NCBI RefSeq assembly: GCF_024171925.1
Contig: NZ_JAMTCO010000002.1
Coordinates: 275,041-339,040 of the forward strand
DNA from: Actinokineospora diospyrosa
GTDB lineage: Bacteria; Actinomycetota; Actinomycetes; Mycobacteriales; Pseudonocardiaceae
Direction of reading: 5' to 3'
DNA length: 64,000 nucleotides
In this document: positions 33,491-42,440 of the stretch, piece after piece
How positions within the stretch are numbered: the stretch's first letter is position 1
How the letters are laid out: the number at the start of each line of letters is the position of its first letter
Notes under the pieces: generated by a model
The model's database searches: none
The model's input: the letters and a program-made list of their open reading frames with translations, nothing else
Told to the model about the DNA's origin: nothing
Made by a program: the position numbers and the translations under genes

Positions 33491-34924
33491 GTGACTGAGC
33501 CCGATCCCCGGCGCTGGCGTGCGCTCGCGGTGACCCAGACCGCGGGGTTCATGGCCCTGCTCGACGTCAGCATCGTCACCGTGGCGTTGCCGTCCATGCG
33601 GGCCGACCTCGGGGCGAGCGCGGGCGGCATCCAGTGGGTGATCTCCGGGTACGCGCTGACCTTCGGGCTCTCGCTGGTCGCCGGTGGCAGGCTGGGGGAC
33701 GCGCTCGGGCGGCGGCGGATGTTCCTGATCGCGCTGACCGGGTTCGTGCTCACCAGCGCCCTCGCCGGTGCCGCGCCGTCGTTGGGGTGGCTGGTGGTCG
33801 CCCGGTTGGCGCAGGGGCTGATGGGCGGCTTGCTCACCCCGCAGAACTCCGGCCTGATCCAGGACCTGTTCCACGGCCCCGAGCGCGGCAAGGCATTCGG
33901 GGTGCTCGGGGCGACGATCGGGGTGTCCACGGCGGTCGGGCCGATCGCGGGCGGGGTGATCCTCGCCGTGTTCGGTGACCCCGAGGGGTGGCGGTGGGTG
34001 TTCTACGTGAACCTCCCGATCGGGATCGCCGCGCTCGTGCTGGCGCTGCGCGTCCTCCCCAGGGTGGACGTCCGCCGCCGGGTCGACATCGATGTGGTGG
34101 GCGCGCTGTTGCTGGGGGCGGCCGTGTTGGCGGTGCTGCTCCCGTTGGTGCGCGCCGAAAGCGGGGGACTGGACGGTCAGTGGTGGCTGTTCCCGCTCGC
34201 CGCCGCGCTCGGGTGGGCGTTCGTGCGGTGGGAACGGCGGGTCGTCGGCCGGGGCCGGGCGCCGCTGTTGGACACCCGGCTGTTCACCGGGACGCCTGGC
34301 TACGTCGCGGGTGCCGGTATCGCGCTGGCCTACTTCTGCGGGTTCTCCGGGATCTGGCTGGTGTTCGCGGTGTTCTTCCAAGGTGGACTCGGGTACACGC
34401 CGCTGCAGTCCGGGCTGGCGGTGACCCCGTTCGCGCTCGGGTCGGCGGTGGCCGCGGCCGTCGCGGGCAGGCTCGTCGCGCGCTGGGGGCGGGTGATCAC
34501 CGTGGTCGGGCTCACCGCGGTCGGGGTCGGGCTGACCGCCGTCGCGGTCGTGCTGCTCGTGGTGCCCGGCCCGTCGGCGGGGGTGTGGATCGTGCTGCCG
34601 ATGGTGTTGGCCGGGGTCGGCGGCGGCGCGGTGATCTCGCCCAACACCACGATGACGCTGTCGTCGGTGCCCAACCGGTTGGCGGGCGTCGCGGGCGGGG
34701 TGCTGCAGACCGGGCAGCGGATCGGGACCGCGGTGGGCACGGCGTCGCTGGCCGCGGTGTTCCACGCGGTGCTCGGCGGGACCGGCCGGTACTCCTCGGC
34801 GATCGCGGTGGCCCTCTTCGCGGCGGTCGGCCTGGTGGTCGTGGCGTTCGTCCTGGCAGTACGGGACTGGCGTGCGCACACCGCCGCGGGCGCGGAGCGC
34901 ATCAGGTTGCCCGAGGGCGGCTAA
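33491..34924 (+). CDS. MFS transporter, DHA2 (EmrB/QacA) type
   Basis: 477 aa with about 14 membrane helices. Motifs: the DHA2 start MALLDVSIVTVALPSM, motif A GGRLGDALGRRRMF, and motif C GVSTAVGPIAGG. Proton-driven drug or metabolite efflux is expected; the substrate is unknown. It starts at GTG 33491 directly after GGACGATGGG. No adjacent regulator is seen, unlike many such exporters. The C-terminal tail is short and cytoplasmic. Confidence 0.88.
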   Translation: MTEPDPRRWRALAVTQTAGFMALLDVSIVTVALPSMRADLGASAGGIQWVISGYALTFGLSLVAGGRLGDALGRRRMFLIALTGFVLTSALAGAAPSLGWLVVARLAQGLMGGLLTPQNSGLIQDLFHGPERGKAFGVLGATIGVSTAVGPIAGGVILAVFGDPEGWRWVFYVNLPIGIAALVLALRVLPRVDVRRRVDIDVVGALLLGAAVLAVLLPLVRAESGGLDGQWWLFPLAAALGWAFVRWERRVVGRGRAPLLDTRLFTGTPGYVAGAGIALAYFCGFSGIWLVFAVFFQGGLGYTPLQSGLAVTPFALGSAVAAAVAGRLVARWGRVITVVGLTAVGVGLTAVAVVLLVVPGPSAGVWIVLPMVLAGVGGGAVISPNTTMTLSSVPNRLAGVAGGVLQTGQRIGTAVGTASLAAVFHAVLGGTGRYSSAIAVALFAAVGLVVVAFVLAVRDWRAHTAAGAERIRLPEGG

Positions 34925-35025
34925 GTGGGAAAATTTCCGTACACATGCTGGGTTTTCCCGTCGGCGACTACTACGCTACGCGCTGGAGTTGATCATCAGC
35001 CCAGTCCCCGGCGAAAGGTCCCCCC

Positions 35026-35562
35026 ATGCGCGTCCTCGCCCGTGCGGCCGCCGTCCTGGCCGCCACCGCGACCTCGGTCTTGCTCGTCACCGGTACCGCG
35101 GGTGCCACCACCGCGCCCGAGCACGACCCGGTGTTCACCCCGGCCGCGGGCACCGCGTCCGCCCTGGTCACCAAGCTGACCCACAGCCAGGCCAGCACCC
35201 GACTGCGCTCGTCGGGGATCACCTGGTCCTCCAGCGGCAACTGCAGCGACCGCAGCAAGCCCAACTGCACCTCGTTCGACCAGGTCAACCTGACCACGAT
35301 CCAGGGCGCGCAGACGCTCAAGAGCGCCACCGGCTGCGCCCTCAACGTCACCGGCGGCACCGAGGTCGGCCACGCCAGCGGCACGTACAGCCACTACAAC
35401 GGCTACAAGCTGGACTTCGCGCTCAGCAGCTGCCTGACCAACTACATCAAGGGCACCTTCACCGCCATCGGCGGCAACCAGTGGCGATCCGGCAGCGGCA
35501 ACATCTACTACCTCGAGAGCAACCACTGGGACGTCACCTATTACAACTGCGGCGGTTGCTGA
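35026..35562 (+). CDS. Secreted M15-like (LAS fold) small protein
   Basis: 178 aa. Signal peptide (residues 1-27, VLLVTGTAGATTA cleavage region); AAAGG lies 8 bases upstream of the ATG. The mature part has zinc-site-like elements: SHYNGYKLDF (H-x6-D) and a C-terminal ESNHWDVTYY with His, as in LAS-type (M15) D-Ala-D-Ala peptidases and endolysins. Five or six Cys (including a terminal NCGGC) suggest disulphides. It may cut cell-wall peptides, but the domain is minimal and the assignment is tentative. It is followed by an alpha/beta hydrolase gene after 23 bp. Confidence 0.65.
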   Translation: MRVLARAAAVLAATATSVLLVTGTAGATTAPEHDPVFTPAAGTASALVTKLTHSQASTRLRSSGITWSSSGNCSDRSKPNCTSFDQVNLTTIQGAQTLKSATGCALNVTGGTEVGHASGTYSHYNGYKLDFALSSCLTNYIKGTFTAIGGNQWRSGSGNIYYLESNHWDVTYYNCGGC

Positions 35563-35585
35563 GTCGGTAAGGCAAGATCGGGGCC

Positions 35586-36266
35586 GTGACTGAACTCCCG
35601 ACCCTGGTCTTATTGCACGGCTTGGCAGGCAGCGGCGCGCTGTGGGACGGCCTGGCCGGACAGTGGGACGGGCCGGTGCTGGCCCCGGACCTCGCCGGTC
35701 ACGCGGGTGCCGCTCCGCTGAAGCGCTACTCCTTCGGCGCGCTCGCCGCCCGCGTGGCGGAGGGACTCGACCCCGACCGGCCCGTGGCGGTCCTCGGTCA
35801 CTCCCTCGGCGGGGTGGTGGCCCTGGCGCTCGCCTCGGGCTGGTTCGGCGTCCGGGTCGGGGCGGTGGTGGCGCTGGGTGTGAAGGTCAGCTGGTCGCCC
35901 GACGACCTGGCGAAGGGCGCGGCGCTGGCCGCGCGGCCGCCGAAGGTGTTCGAGACCCGCGCGGAGGCCGAGGCCTGGGCGGGCAAGCTCGCGGGGCTGC
36001 CGAGCGGACCCGTCGCCGAGGCGGGCGGTGGGTGGCGGGCCGCGCTGGACCCGCGGGCGTTCGGCGTCGGTCGCCCGGACCTGCCCGCTCTGCTCGCCGC
36101 GGCCCGGTGCCCGGTGACGCTGGCGGCTGGGGAGCGGGACCCGATGTCGCCGGTAGAGCAGTTGCGCGCCCTGGTCCCGAACCCGGTGGTGCTGCCGGGG
36201 GTGGGGCACAACGCCCACGTCGAGGACCCGGCCGCGGTGGCGGTCTTGCTGGAGTACCTGCGCTGA
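35586..36266 (+). CDS. Alpha/beta hydrolase
   Basis: 226 aa, GTG start. Oxyanion region LLHGLAGSGALWDGL, nucleophile elbow GHSLGG (residues 78-83 region), acid in AGERDPMSP and His in PGVGHNAHVED. Cytosolic. The substrate is unknown; the short cap domain (residues ~110-150) suggests a small esterase. It is convergent with the FKBP gene, with a strong bidirectional hairpin between them. Confidence 0.8.
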   Translation: MTELPTLVLLHGLAGSGALWDGLAGQWDGPVLAPDLAGHAGAAPLKRYSFGALAARVAEGLDPDRPVAVLGHSLGGVVALALASGWFGVRVGAVVALGVKVSWSPDDLAKGAALAARPPKVFETRAEAEAWAGKLAGLPSGPVAEAGGGWRAALDPRAFGVGRPDLPALLAAARCPVTLAAGERDPMSPVEQLRALVPNPVVLPGVGHNAHVEDPAAVAVLLEYLR

Positions 36267-36285
36267 GTGGATCCCCGCGTGGATC

Positions 36286-36326
36286 CCCCGTCCGGCACCG
36301 CGACGTGCCGCCGGTGCCGGACGGGG
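36286..36326. terminator. Bidirectional terminator
   Basis: Perfect 15-bp stem CCCCGTCCGGCACCG (36286-36300) and complement (36312-36326), 11-base loop, between the convergent hydrolase and FKBP genes. Confidence 0.8.
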
Positions 36327-36339
36327 TGGGTTCTCCCGG

Positions 36340-36714
36340 TCAGTGCACGCCGAGCAGGTCGACCACGAAGATCAGGGTCTCGCCCGGCTTGATCTTGCCG
36401 CCCGCGCCGCGGTCGCCGTAGCCCAGGTGCGGCGGGATGACCAGCTTGCGCCGACCGCCGACGCGCATGCCCGCCACGCCCTGGTCCCAGCCCGCGATGA
36501 CCCGGCCACCGCCGAGCGGGAAGGCGAAGGTGTCGCCGCGGTTCCAGGAGGCGTCGAACTCCTCACCGGTGGAGTGGGCGACGCCGACGTAGTGCACCGT
36601 CACCTGCTGACCCGCGACGGCCTCGGTGCCGTCGCCGACGGTGATGTCGGTGATCTCCAACTCCTTGGGCGGCGCGCCCTCGGGGAAGTCGATCTCGGGC
36701 TTTTCCAGAGCCAT
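36340..36714 (-). CDS. FKBP-type peptidyl-prolyl isomerase
   Basis: 124 aa from the ATG at 36714, with GGAG just upstream. Single FKBP domain: VTVHYVGVAHSTGEEFDASW, PLGGGRVIAGWDQGVAGMRVG, RKLVIPPHLGYGDRG, and a final LIFVVDLLGV. No signal peptide, so it is a cytosolic folding catalyst. Active-site residues (Tyr, Phe/Asp, Trp, Ile, Tyr, Phe) are all present. An in-frame upstream extension to 36852 is Arg-rich junk and rejected. Confidence 0.93.
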   Translation of the reverse strand: MALEKPEIDFPEGAPPKELEITDITVGDGTEAVAGQQVTVHYVGVAHSTGEEFDASWNRGDTFAFPLGGGRVIAGWDQGVAGMRVGGRRKLVIPPHLGYGDRGAGGKIKPGETLIFVVDLLGVH

Positions 36715-36743
36715 GCGTGCTCCTCGGGTTCGACTGTTCGGTC

Positions 36744-36765
36744 CCGGCCATCCTCTCTTGGCCGG
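36744..36765 (-). terminator. Small hairpin upstream of FKBP gene
   Basis: CCGGCCA (36744-36750) / TGGCCGG (36759-36765) with an 8-base loop, between the ANTAR gene and the FKBP gene. It could attenuate read-through or be a target of an antiterminator; weak evidence. Confidence 0.35.
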
Positions 36766-36852
36766 TCGCGCTCTGCGCGCCCACCCCGTCGCGGCCGCTC
36801 GTCCCGCCCGCGACCGCCGCACCCGCAACGACCGCGCCCGCAACAACCGCAC

Positions 36853-37560
36853 TCAGCCGCGGGCGCGCAGCCTGCCGCGCGCCGCGCTGCGCACGACCTC
36901 CTCGGCGACCTGGGCGATCTTCATGTTGTGCGTGCGGGCCAGGGTGCGCAGCTGCCGGAACGACTCGGTCGGCTCGACGCCGCCGCGCTCGGCGAGCACC
37001 CCCTTGGCCTGTTCGATCAGCACCCGGGTGTCCAGCGCGGCCTGCAACTGCTCGGCGAGGGTCTGCCGCTGCCGCAGGGCGCGCTCGGTGCTGATCCCCA
37101 GCGCCGCCATGTCCGCGAGCGCGTGCACCGCGGTGATCGCCTCGGCGTCGAACGGCCGGTCGGCGACCCGGTACAGGCACACCGCGCCCACGGTGGCGCC
37201 GCGCAGCCGCATCGGGACGCCGTGCGCGTGCGCCAGACCCGCCGCCGCGGCGGTGTCGGCGAACCCGGGCCAGTCCGAGACGGGGCCCGCCACGTCCGCG
37301 CCGGTGTGGAACGCGATCGCGCCGGGACCGTGCGCGCACTGCCGGTCGAACAGGTCCGATAGCCGCTCATCGCCCGGGAGGGGGTCCGTCGACCGGAGGG
37401 TCCCGTCACCGTCGGCCAGCAGCACCGCGGTGGCGTCGGCGTCGGCGAACTCCGCGCAGGCCGCCGCGAGTTGTCGCAGGTAGGGCAGCAACGCGAAATC
37501 GATCGCCAGGGTGTCGGACAACTCGATCAGCACTTCGGCAAGTCGTGCTCGCGTCGCCAT
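36853..37560 (-). CDS. GAF-ANTAR antitermination regulator
   Basis: 235 aa from the ATG at 37560. GAF domain (about residues 15-150: DATAVLLADGDGTLR, VGAVCLYRVADRPF) followed by the ANTAR RNA-binding domain (about 165-225: LQAALDTRVLIEQAKGVLAER, FRQLRTLARTHNMKIAQVAEEVV). ANTAR proteins bind paired RNA hairpins to prevent termination. The GAF domain probably senses a small molecule or redox state. It is divergent from the response regulator/histidine kinase pair with ~210 bp between. Confidence 0.88.
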   Translation of the reverse strand: MATRARLAEVLIELSDTLAIDFALLPYLRQLAAACAEFADADATAVLLADGDGTLRSTDPLPGDERLSDLFDRQCAHGPGAIAFHTGADVAGPVSDWPGFADTAAAAGLAHAHGVPMRLRGATVGAVCLYRVADRPFDAEAITAVHALADMAALGISTERALRQRQTLAEQLQAALDTRVLIEQAKGVLAERGGVEPTESFRQLRTLARTHNMKIAQVAEEVVRSAARGRLRARG

Positions 37561-37772
37561 GGTTCGCGCCTCGCTCGGGTATTCGTGAAATGGCCTCGGG
37601 TTATCGCCTGATCGACGGTCACCCGACCACTGCGCCTTGTGTTCTCCCAGTGATACCGTCCTGCCTTGGCCAGGCCATCTGCGGACGGTCAACGTTTCGT
37701 CAACGGGCCGCCGTGCGACCAGCCAGCCGGGCCCGAATCAGCCGGCGCGCGAACCCCGGAGCGCGAACCACA

Positions 37773-38480
37773 GTGCAATCCGAGACCCACACCGAGCGAC
37801 CCGCGGTGGTGCTCGTCGAGGACGAGCCCGACCTCGCCGCGATGGCCGGGGACTTCCTGGTCCGCGAGGGCTTCCGCGTGCTGCCCGCCGCCGACGTGCG
37901 CGCCGGGCTGCACCTGGTCGAGACCGAGCACGTCGACCTCGTGGTGCTCGACCTCGGCCTGCCCGACGGCAACGGGCTCGACCTGCTGCGCGTGCTGCGC
38001 GCTCGCGACCACGCGGTGCCGGTGATCGTGGTGACCGGCCGCGGCGAGGAGGCCGACCGGGTCGTCGGCCTGGAGTTGGGCGCCGACGACTACGTCGTGA
38101 AGCCCTACTCACCAAGGGAACTCGCCGCCCGCATCCGCGCGGTCCTGCGCCGCAGCGGTGCCCCGCCAGCCGCGGCGACCGCGATCAGGGTGGGTGGTCT
38201 GGTGATCGACACCAACGCCCGGGAGGTGCGCCGCGCGGGCACGCCGATCGCGCTGACCCCGCGCGAGTACGGGCTGGTCGAGTTCCTCGCCGCGGCGCCC
38301 GGGCAGACCTTCTCCCGCGAGCAGTTGCTGGACAACGTGTGGGGCTCGTCCTCGCGCTGGCAGGCACCGACCACAGTGGACGAACACGTCTACCGGGTGC
38401 GCCGCAAACTCCTCGCCGCGGGCGTCACGGAACCGAGGATCACCACGGTGCGCGGATTCGGATACCGATTGGACCTGTGA
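37773..38480 (+). CDS. OmpR-family response regulator
   Basis: 235 aa from the GTG at 37773. Receiver domain with phospho-acceptor Asp60 (VVLDLGLPDG), acidic pair in LVEDEPD and Lys in DYVVKPYSP. The C-terminal winged helix (about 140-232) includes PREYGLVEFLAAAPG and TVDEHVYRVRRKL with FGYRLDL at the end. The stop overlaps the start of the kinase gene (TGATG), so the two are coupled. The in-frame extension to 37545 is antisense to the GAF-ANTAR start. Confidence 0.9.
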   Translation: MQSETHTERPAVVLVEDEPDLAAMAGDFLVREGFRVLPAADVRAGLHLVETEHVDLVVLDLGLPDGNGLDLLRVLRARDHAVPVIVVTGRGEEADRVVGLELGADDYVVKPYSPRELAARIRAVLRRSGAPPAAATAIRVGGLVIDTNAREVRRAGTPIALTPREYGLVEFLAAAPGQTFSREQLLDNVWGSSSRWQAPTTVDEHVYRVRRKLLAAGVTEPRITTVRGFGYRLDL

Positions 38481-39631
38481 TGGACTTCGGGCTGCTGTTC
38501 GAATGCACGCCTTCGCCCTACCTGGTGCTCGACCCCGGGCTGGTCATCGTCGAGGTGAATCCGGCGTATCTTTCCGCCACCGGGAAAGAACGCGCCGAAC
38601 TGCTCGGCAAACACATCTTCACCGCCTTCCCGGACAATCCCGACCTGCTCGCCGCCGACGGCGTGCGCAACCTGCGCCGGTCGCTGGACACCGTGCTGCG
38701 GACCGGCCGCGCCGACACCATGCCGATCCAGCGCTACGACATCGCCACCGGGCCGGACGGGGTGTTCGAGGAGCGGCACTGGAGCCCGGTGAACACCCCG
38801 CTGGTCGACCGGGACGGCGTGATCCGGTACGTGCTGCACCGGGTGGAGGACGTGACCGAGCTGGTCGCGGTGCGCCCGGACGCGCGCCTGGAGCGGTTGG
38901 AGGTGGACCTGTTCGTCCGCTCCCGCGAGCTCAAGGTGGCCAACGACCGGTTGGCCGAGGTGGGCGCCGCGCTGCGCCGCGAGCACCTGGCCAAGGACCG
39001 GTTCTTCGCCGCGGTCGCGCACGAGCTGCGCAACCCGCTCGGCGCGCTGCGGGCCGCCGCCGAGGTGCTGACCGGCGACGTCGGCGAGCACGCCGCGCTC
39101 GGGGTGCTCGAGCGGCAGGTCACGGCGCTCAACCGGATGACGGAGGACCTGCTCGACGCGGGCCGGGTCATCTCCGGCGGGCTGCGGGTGGACCGGCTGC
39201 CGGTCGACCTGCGCGAGGTGGTGGCCGACGGGGTCTCCGGGATCGGCGCCCGACCGGTGCTGGTGACCGTGCCGCCCGCCGAGGTGCGCGTGCTGGGCGA
39301 CCGGGTCCGGTTGGGGCAGGTGCTGGGCAACCTGCTGTCGAACGCGGTCAAGTACAGCCCGGCTGGCTCGACGGTCACGGTGACCCTCACCGCCGACGCG
39401 GGCGCCGCCGAGCTGGTGGTCCTCGACGACGGGATCGGCTTCGACGGGGCTCACTCGGACGAGTTGTTCGAGTCGTTCACCCGGGTGGCGGACACCCACG
39501 CCAGCGGTCTCGGGGTCGGCCTGTTCGTGGTGCGCGCGGTGGTCGGGTTGCACGGCGGCACGGTGACCGCGCACAGCGACGGACCGGGCACCGGGGCGCG
39601 GTTCACCCTGCGGCTTCCGCTGTTCGGGTGA
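38480..39631 (+). CDS. Soluble PAS-domain sensor histidine kinase
   Basis: 383 aa. PAS domain (about residues 1-125: TPSPYLVLDPGLVIVEVNPAY). Coiled linker, then HisKA with phospho-acceptor His181 in FFAAVAHELRNPLGAL, and an HATPase_c domain: N-box LLSNAVKYSP, G1 VVLDDGIGFDG, G2 SGLGVGLFVVRAV. No membrane helix, so a cytosolic signal is sensed. It acts with the response regulator encoded immediately upstream. A terminator with a T-rich tail lies downstream at 39716. Confidence 0.9.
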   Translation: MDFGLLFECTPSPYLVLDPGLVIVEVNPAYLSATGKERAELLGKHIFTAFPDNPDLLAADGVRNLRRSLDTVLRTGRADTMPIQRYDIATGPDGVFEERHWSPVNTPLVDRDGVIRYVLHRVEDVTELVAVRPDARLERLEVDLFVRSRELKVANDRLAEVGAALRREHLAKDRFFAAVAHELRNPLGALRAAAEVLTGDVGEHAALGVLERQVTALNRMTEDLLDAGRVISGGLRVDRLPVDLREVVADGVSGIGARPVLVTVPPAEVRVLGDRVRLGQVLGNLLSNAVKYSPAGSTVTVTLTADAGAAELVVLDDGIGFDGAHSDELFESFTRVADTHASGLGVGLFVVRAVVGLHGGTVTAHSDGPGTGARFTLRLPLFG

Positions 39632-39715
39632 CACCGTCCACTGCGGAGCGCACTCTCCGCTGACCGGTCCACACGGGTCGGTAACACCCCCAGGGGCTGC
39701 GGCGACTACACCATC

Positions 39716-39755
39716 GCGGCCCCGTCACCCCCCGACGGCGGGGCCGCTTCTTCTT
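39716..39755 (+). terminator. Terminator after histidine kinase gene
   Basis: GCGGCCCCG (39716-39724) pairs with CGGGGCCGC (39739-39747); TTCTTCTTCC follows. Confidence 0.75.
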
Positions 39756-39907
39756 CCCCGGCTGGCGCGCACAGCCATCCGGCGGCCACCGAAAAGCTCC
39801 ACCACGTTCACGCCACAGTGGGTTATTCCATGGCAGTCTTCACTCGAAAGTGAAACCAGGGTCACGCTCTGTCGACTTTGGTCACCGTCGGGGAGAGGAC
39901 ACCGCCC

Positions 39908-41128
39908 ATGCGCACCAGTCGCTGGTCCTTGTTAGCCCTCACCGCCTGCCTGGCCACCGCCGTGGTGGTGTCGCAGGCCCAACCTCCCGCCGCGGGAGCA
40001 GCCTCGGCCGCGCCCGCGCCGGGTGCCTCGGCAGCGGCGCCGATCACCGTGGCGCAAGCGATCGCGGGCCAGAACGGCGCGTCGGCCACCGTGCGCGGCT
40101 ACGTCGTCGGCCAGCCCACCGCGACCAGCACCGTGGTGCGGTCGGGCTTCCCGTCCGACTACGCCCTCGCGCTGGCTGACGCCGCGGCCGAGACGAACAC
40201 CGCGCGCATGGTCTACGTGCAGATCACCACGTCGTTCCGGTCGGCGTACGGGCTCAAGACGAACCCGTCGCTGCTGGGCGCGCAGCTCGACGTCACCGGC
40301 TCGCTCAGCGCGTACTTCAGCCACGCGGGCCTCACCTCGACGACCGCGTTCGCCCGGGTCGGCGCGCCGCCGACCAGCACCACCGGCCCGACCACGACGG
40401 TGCCCACGACCACCACGGCGCCGCCGACGAGCACCGGCCCGACCGACGACTACTACCGCGCCGCGCTCGGCAAGACCGGTCCGCAGCTCAAGGCCGCGCT
40501 GAACCAGATCATCCGGGTCGGCACCAAGCTCAACTACGACCAGGTGTGGGACGCGCTCAAGGTCACCGACCAGGACCCCAACAACGCCAACAACGTCGTC
40601 CTGCTCTACAGCGGGCGCTCGCAGAGCAAGTCCAGCAACGGCGGCGGCGCCAACGACTGGAACCGCGAGCACGTCTGGGCCAAGTCGCACGGCGACTTCG
40701 GCACCGCGACCGGCCCCGGCACCGATGTGCACCACCTGCGCCCGGAGGACGTCTCGGTCAACTCCAACCGCGGCAACAAGGACTTCGACCTGGGTGGCTC
40801 GCCCGCGGCCGAGGCCCCCGGCAACTTCACCGACGCCGACTCGTGGGAGCCGCGCGACACCGTCAAGGGCGACGTGGCCCGCATGATCCTGTACATGGAC
40901 GTCCGCTACGAGGGCGGCGACGGGTACGTGGACCTGGACGTGAACAACAGCGTCAACAACGGCACGCAGCCCTACCACGGCAAGCTGTCGACGCTGCTGG
41001 CCTGGAACACCCAGGACCCGCCGGACGCCTTCGAGAAGCGCCGCAACCAGGTGATCTACGACAGCTTCCAGCACAACCGCAACCCGTTCATCGACCACCC
41101 GGAGTGGGTGGCCGCGATCTGGGGCTGA
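39908..41128 (+). CDS. Secreted endonuclease I family nuclease
   Basis: 406 aa from the ATG at 39908. Signal peptide (about residues 1-30). An OB-fold-like domain (about 45-150, ITVAQAIAGQNGASATVRGYVVG) of the DUF6359 type follows, then a Thr/Pro-rich linker (TTTVPTTTTAPPTSTGPT). The endonuclease I domain has the ββα-metal signature DWNREHVWAKSHGDFG and GTDVHHLRPEDVSVNSNRGN. It should degrade external DNA or RNA non-specifically, for nutrition or competition. The OB-fold may bind nucleic acid. Confidence 0.9.
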   Translation: MRTSRWSLLALTACLATAVVVSQAQPPAAGAASAAPAPGASAAAPITVAQAIAGQNGASATVRGYVVGQPTATSTVVRSGFPSDYALALADAAAETNTARMVYVQITTSFRSAYGLKTNPSLLGAQLDVTGSLSAYFSHAGLTSTTAFARVGAPPTSTTGPTTTVPTTTTAPPTSTGPTDDYYRAALGKTGPQLKAALNQIIRVGTKLNYDQVWDALKVTDQDPNNANNVVLLYSGRSQSKSSNGGGANDWNREHVWAKSHGDFGTATGPGTDVHHLRPEDVSVNSNRGNKDFDLGGSPAAEAPGNFTDADSWEPRDTVKGDVARMILYMDVRYEGGDGYVDLDVNNSVNNGTQPYHGKLSTLLAWNTQDPPDAFEKRRNQVIYDSFQHNRNPFIDHPEWVAAIWG

Positions 41129-41147
41129 GCCGCGCCCGGTTGAGCCC

Positions 41148-41178
41148 GAGGGGGCCGTCCGATCCGGACGGCCCCCTC
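41148..41178. terminator. Bidirectional terminator
   Basis: Perfect 14-bp stem GAGGGGGCCGTCCG (41148-41161) and complement (41165-41178) with a 3-base loop; it includes the stop codon of the DUF4180 gene and ends the nuclease gene transcript. Confidence 0.8.
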
Positions 41179-41518
41179 ACAGCTTGGCGGTGAACTCCGC
41201 CAGGGTGTCCAGCAGCCAGAACTGCCTGCCCCGGTTGGTCTCCCGCTTGAGGTCGCGCAGCGGTCCGCTGCGCTCGAGGTGCTCGCTGATGTCGCCCACG
41301 ACCGCCAGCAGGATCCGGTAGTTCACGAACTTGCCCGCGAGCGCGCCCGCGAAACCGCTGCTGAGCGCGAAGAAGTTCGGGTCGAGCCGCTCGGCGGGGA
41401 TGACCACCACCGTCGCCTCGACGCCCCAGGCCTCGCCGATGATGTCGAGCGCGTCCTGCTCGCCGGTCAGCGGCGGCCCGTCCGCCGGGACGTACAACAC
41501 GTTCTCGGCCGTGGTCAT
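41177..41518 (-). CDS. DUF4180 domain protein
   Basis: 113 aa. Matches the DUF4180 pattern: DALDIIGEAWG, VVVIPAERLDPNFFALSSG, GKFVNYRILLAVVGDIS and a closing ETNRGRQFWLL. The fold resembles STAS/DUF4325-like proteins; no activity is established. The ATG overlaps the stop of the upstream HTH gene (ATGA), so the pair is probably a functional unit, perhaps a regulator with its partner. Confidence 0.85.
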   Translation of the reverse strand: MTTAENVLYVPADGPPLTGEQDALDIIGEAWGVEATVVVIPAERLDPNFFALSSGFAGALAGKFVNYRILLAVVGDISEHLERSGPLRDLKRETNRGRQFWLLDTLAEFTAKL

Positions 41519-41928
41519 CGGGGTTGTCCTCCCTGGTCGGTCACCGCGTCGATCAGCCGGAGCAGTTCCGCGGTCGTGATGAGCCCGCCGAGCAGCATCA
41601 CGGTCAGGCTCGCGCGCTCCTCGTCGTAGGACAGCTGGATCCGGACCCGGTCCTCGGTCCCCGGCGCGACCGAGGCGGTGAGCATCGTCGCCACCCGGTC
41701 CATGTCCGTGCGGCTGATCGCGTCCACGCGCACCGTGGTCGCCACCTCGACGTGCCTGCTCCGGCGGATCGGCGGTGCCCCGGTCACCGCCTCCAGGTCG
41801 GCGCGCGCGATCCGGTACTGCTTGCCGATGCGGACCGCCTTGAGCTTGCCGTCGCGCACGTAGCCGCGCACCGTGCGCACGTGCAGGCCCAACTCCTCCG
41901 CCACCTGGTCAACCGAAAGCCACTCCAT
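41515..41928 (-). CDS. Excisionase-type HTH regulator
   Basis: 137 aa from the ATG at 41928. The N-terminal MerR/excisionase helix-turn-helix reads LSVDQVAEELGLHVRTVRGY (residues 4-23), and KQYRIARADL closes the wing. The C-terminal ~80 residues (VATTVRVDAISRTDMDRVATML) form a separate ligand- or partner-binding domain. It is translationally coupled to the DUF4180 gene. The GTG at 41946 would add six residues. Confidence 0.82.
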   Translation of the reverse strand: MEWLSVDQVAEELGLHVRTVRGYVRDGKLKAVRIGKQYRIARADLEAVTGAPPIRRSRHVEVATTVRVDAISRTDMDRVATMLTASVAPGTEDRVRIQLSYDEERASLTVMLLGGLITTAELLRLIDAVTDQGGQPR

Positions 41929-41967
41929 GTCCCTAAAGTACCCCACGGAGCGCGCGAATAGGGATGT

Positions 41968-42405
41968 TTACGGAGTGGTGAGCGCGGTCACGACCTTCTC
42001 GACGCGGCGCTGGCGGGTCGCGTCGGTCTTGGCGTCCGCCACCGACAGCACGTGGGCGTTCTGGTGGCTGTAGGAGAGCTTGTCGAACGCGGCGCGGGCG
42101 CCCGCGTCGGCCAGCGCGGCGGCCAGGTCCTCGGGCACCTCGACCACGCGCGGCTCGGTGTCCAGTTCGATGTCGACCTCGACGTCGTCCCCCGCCGACA
42201 CCCCTGCCGCGGCGCGGTTCTCCGCGCTGAGCGGCACCATGTACTTCCCGCCGTAAGGACCAACCGTGGTGCGGTAGGTGTGACCGCCGATGGTGATCTT
42301 CACGGGTAGCCGCTTCTTGGTGCTTAGCGCGGTGACCACGTCTTCAGGGACCGGTAGGCCGGTCGCGTTCTTGCCGCCCAACTCGACGGTCGTCTGAAAT
42401 CTCAT
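41968..42405 (-). CDS. YdeI/OmpD-associated family, DUF1905 protein
   Basis: 145 aa. N-terminal DUF1905 beta domain (RFQTTVELGGKNATGLPVPE; TIGGHTYRTTVGPYGGKYMVP). The C-terminal bacteriocin-protection YdeI-like helix pair contains FDKLSYSHQ. Cytosolic; function poorly known. The start is 35 bp from the divergent chromate transporter gene. Confidence 0.82.
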   Translation of the reverse strand: MRFQTTVELGGKNATGLPVPEDVVTALSTKKRLPVKITIGGHTYRTTVGPYGGKYMVPLSAENRAAAGVSAGDDVEVDIELDTEPRVVEVPEDLAAALADAGARAAFDKLSYSHQNAHVLSVADAKTDATRQRRVEKVVTALTTP

Positions 42406-42440
42406 GGCGAGAGTATTAACCGGGGGTACTCAGAACCGCT

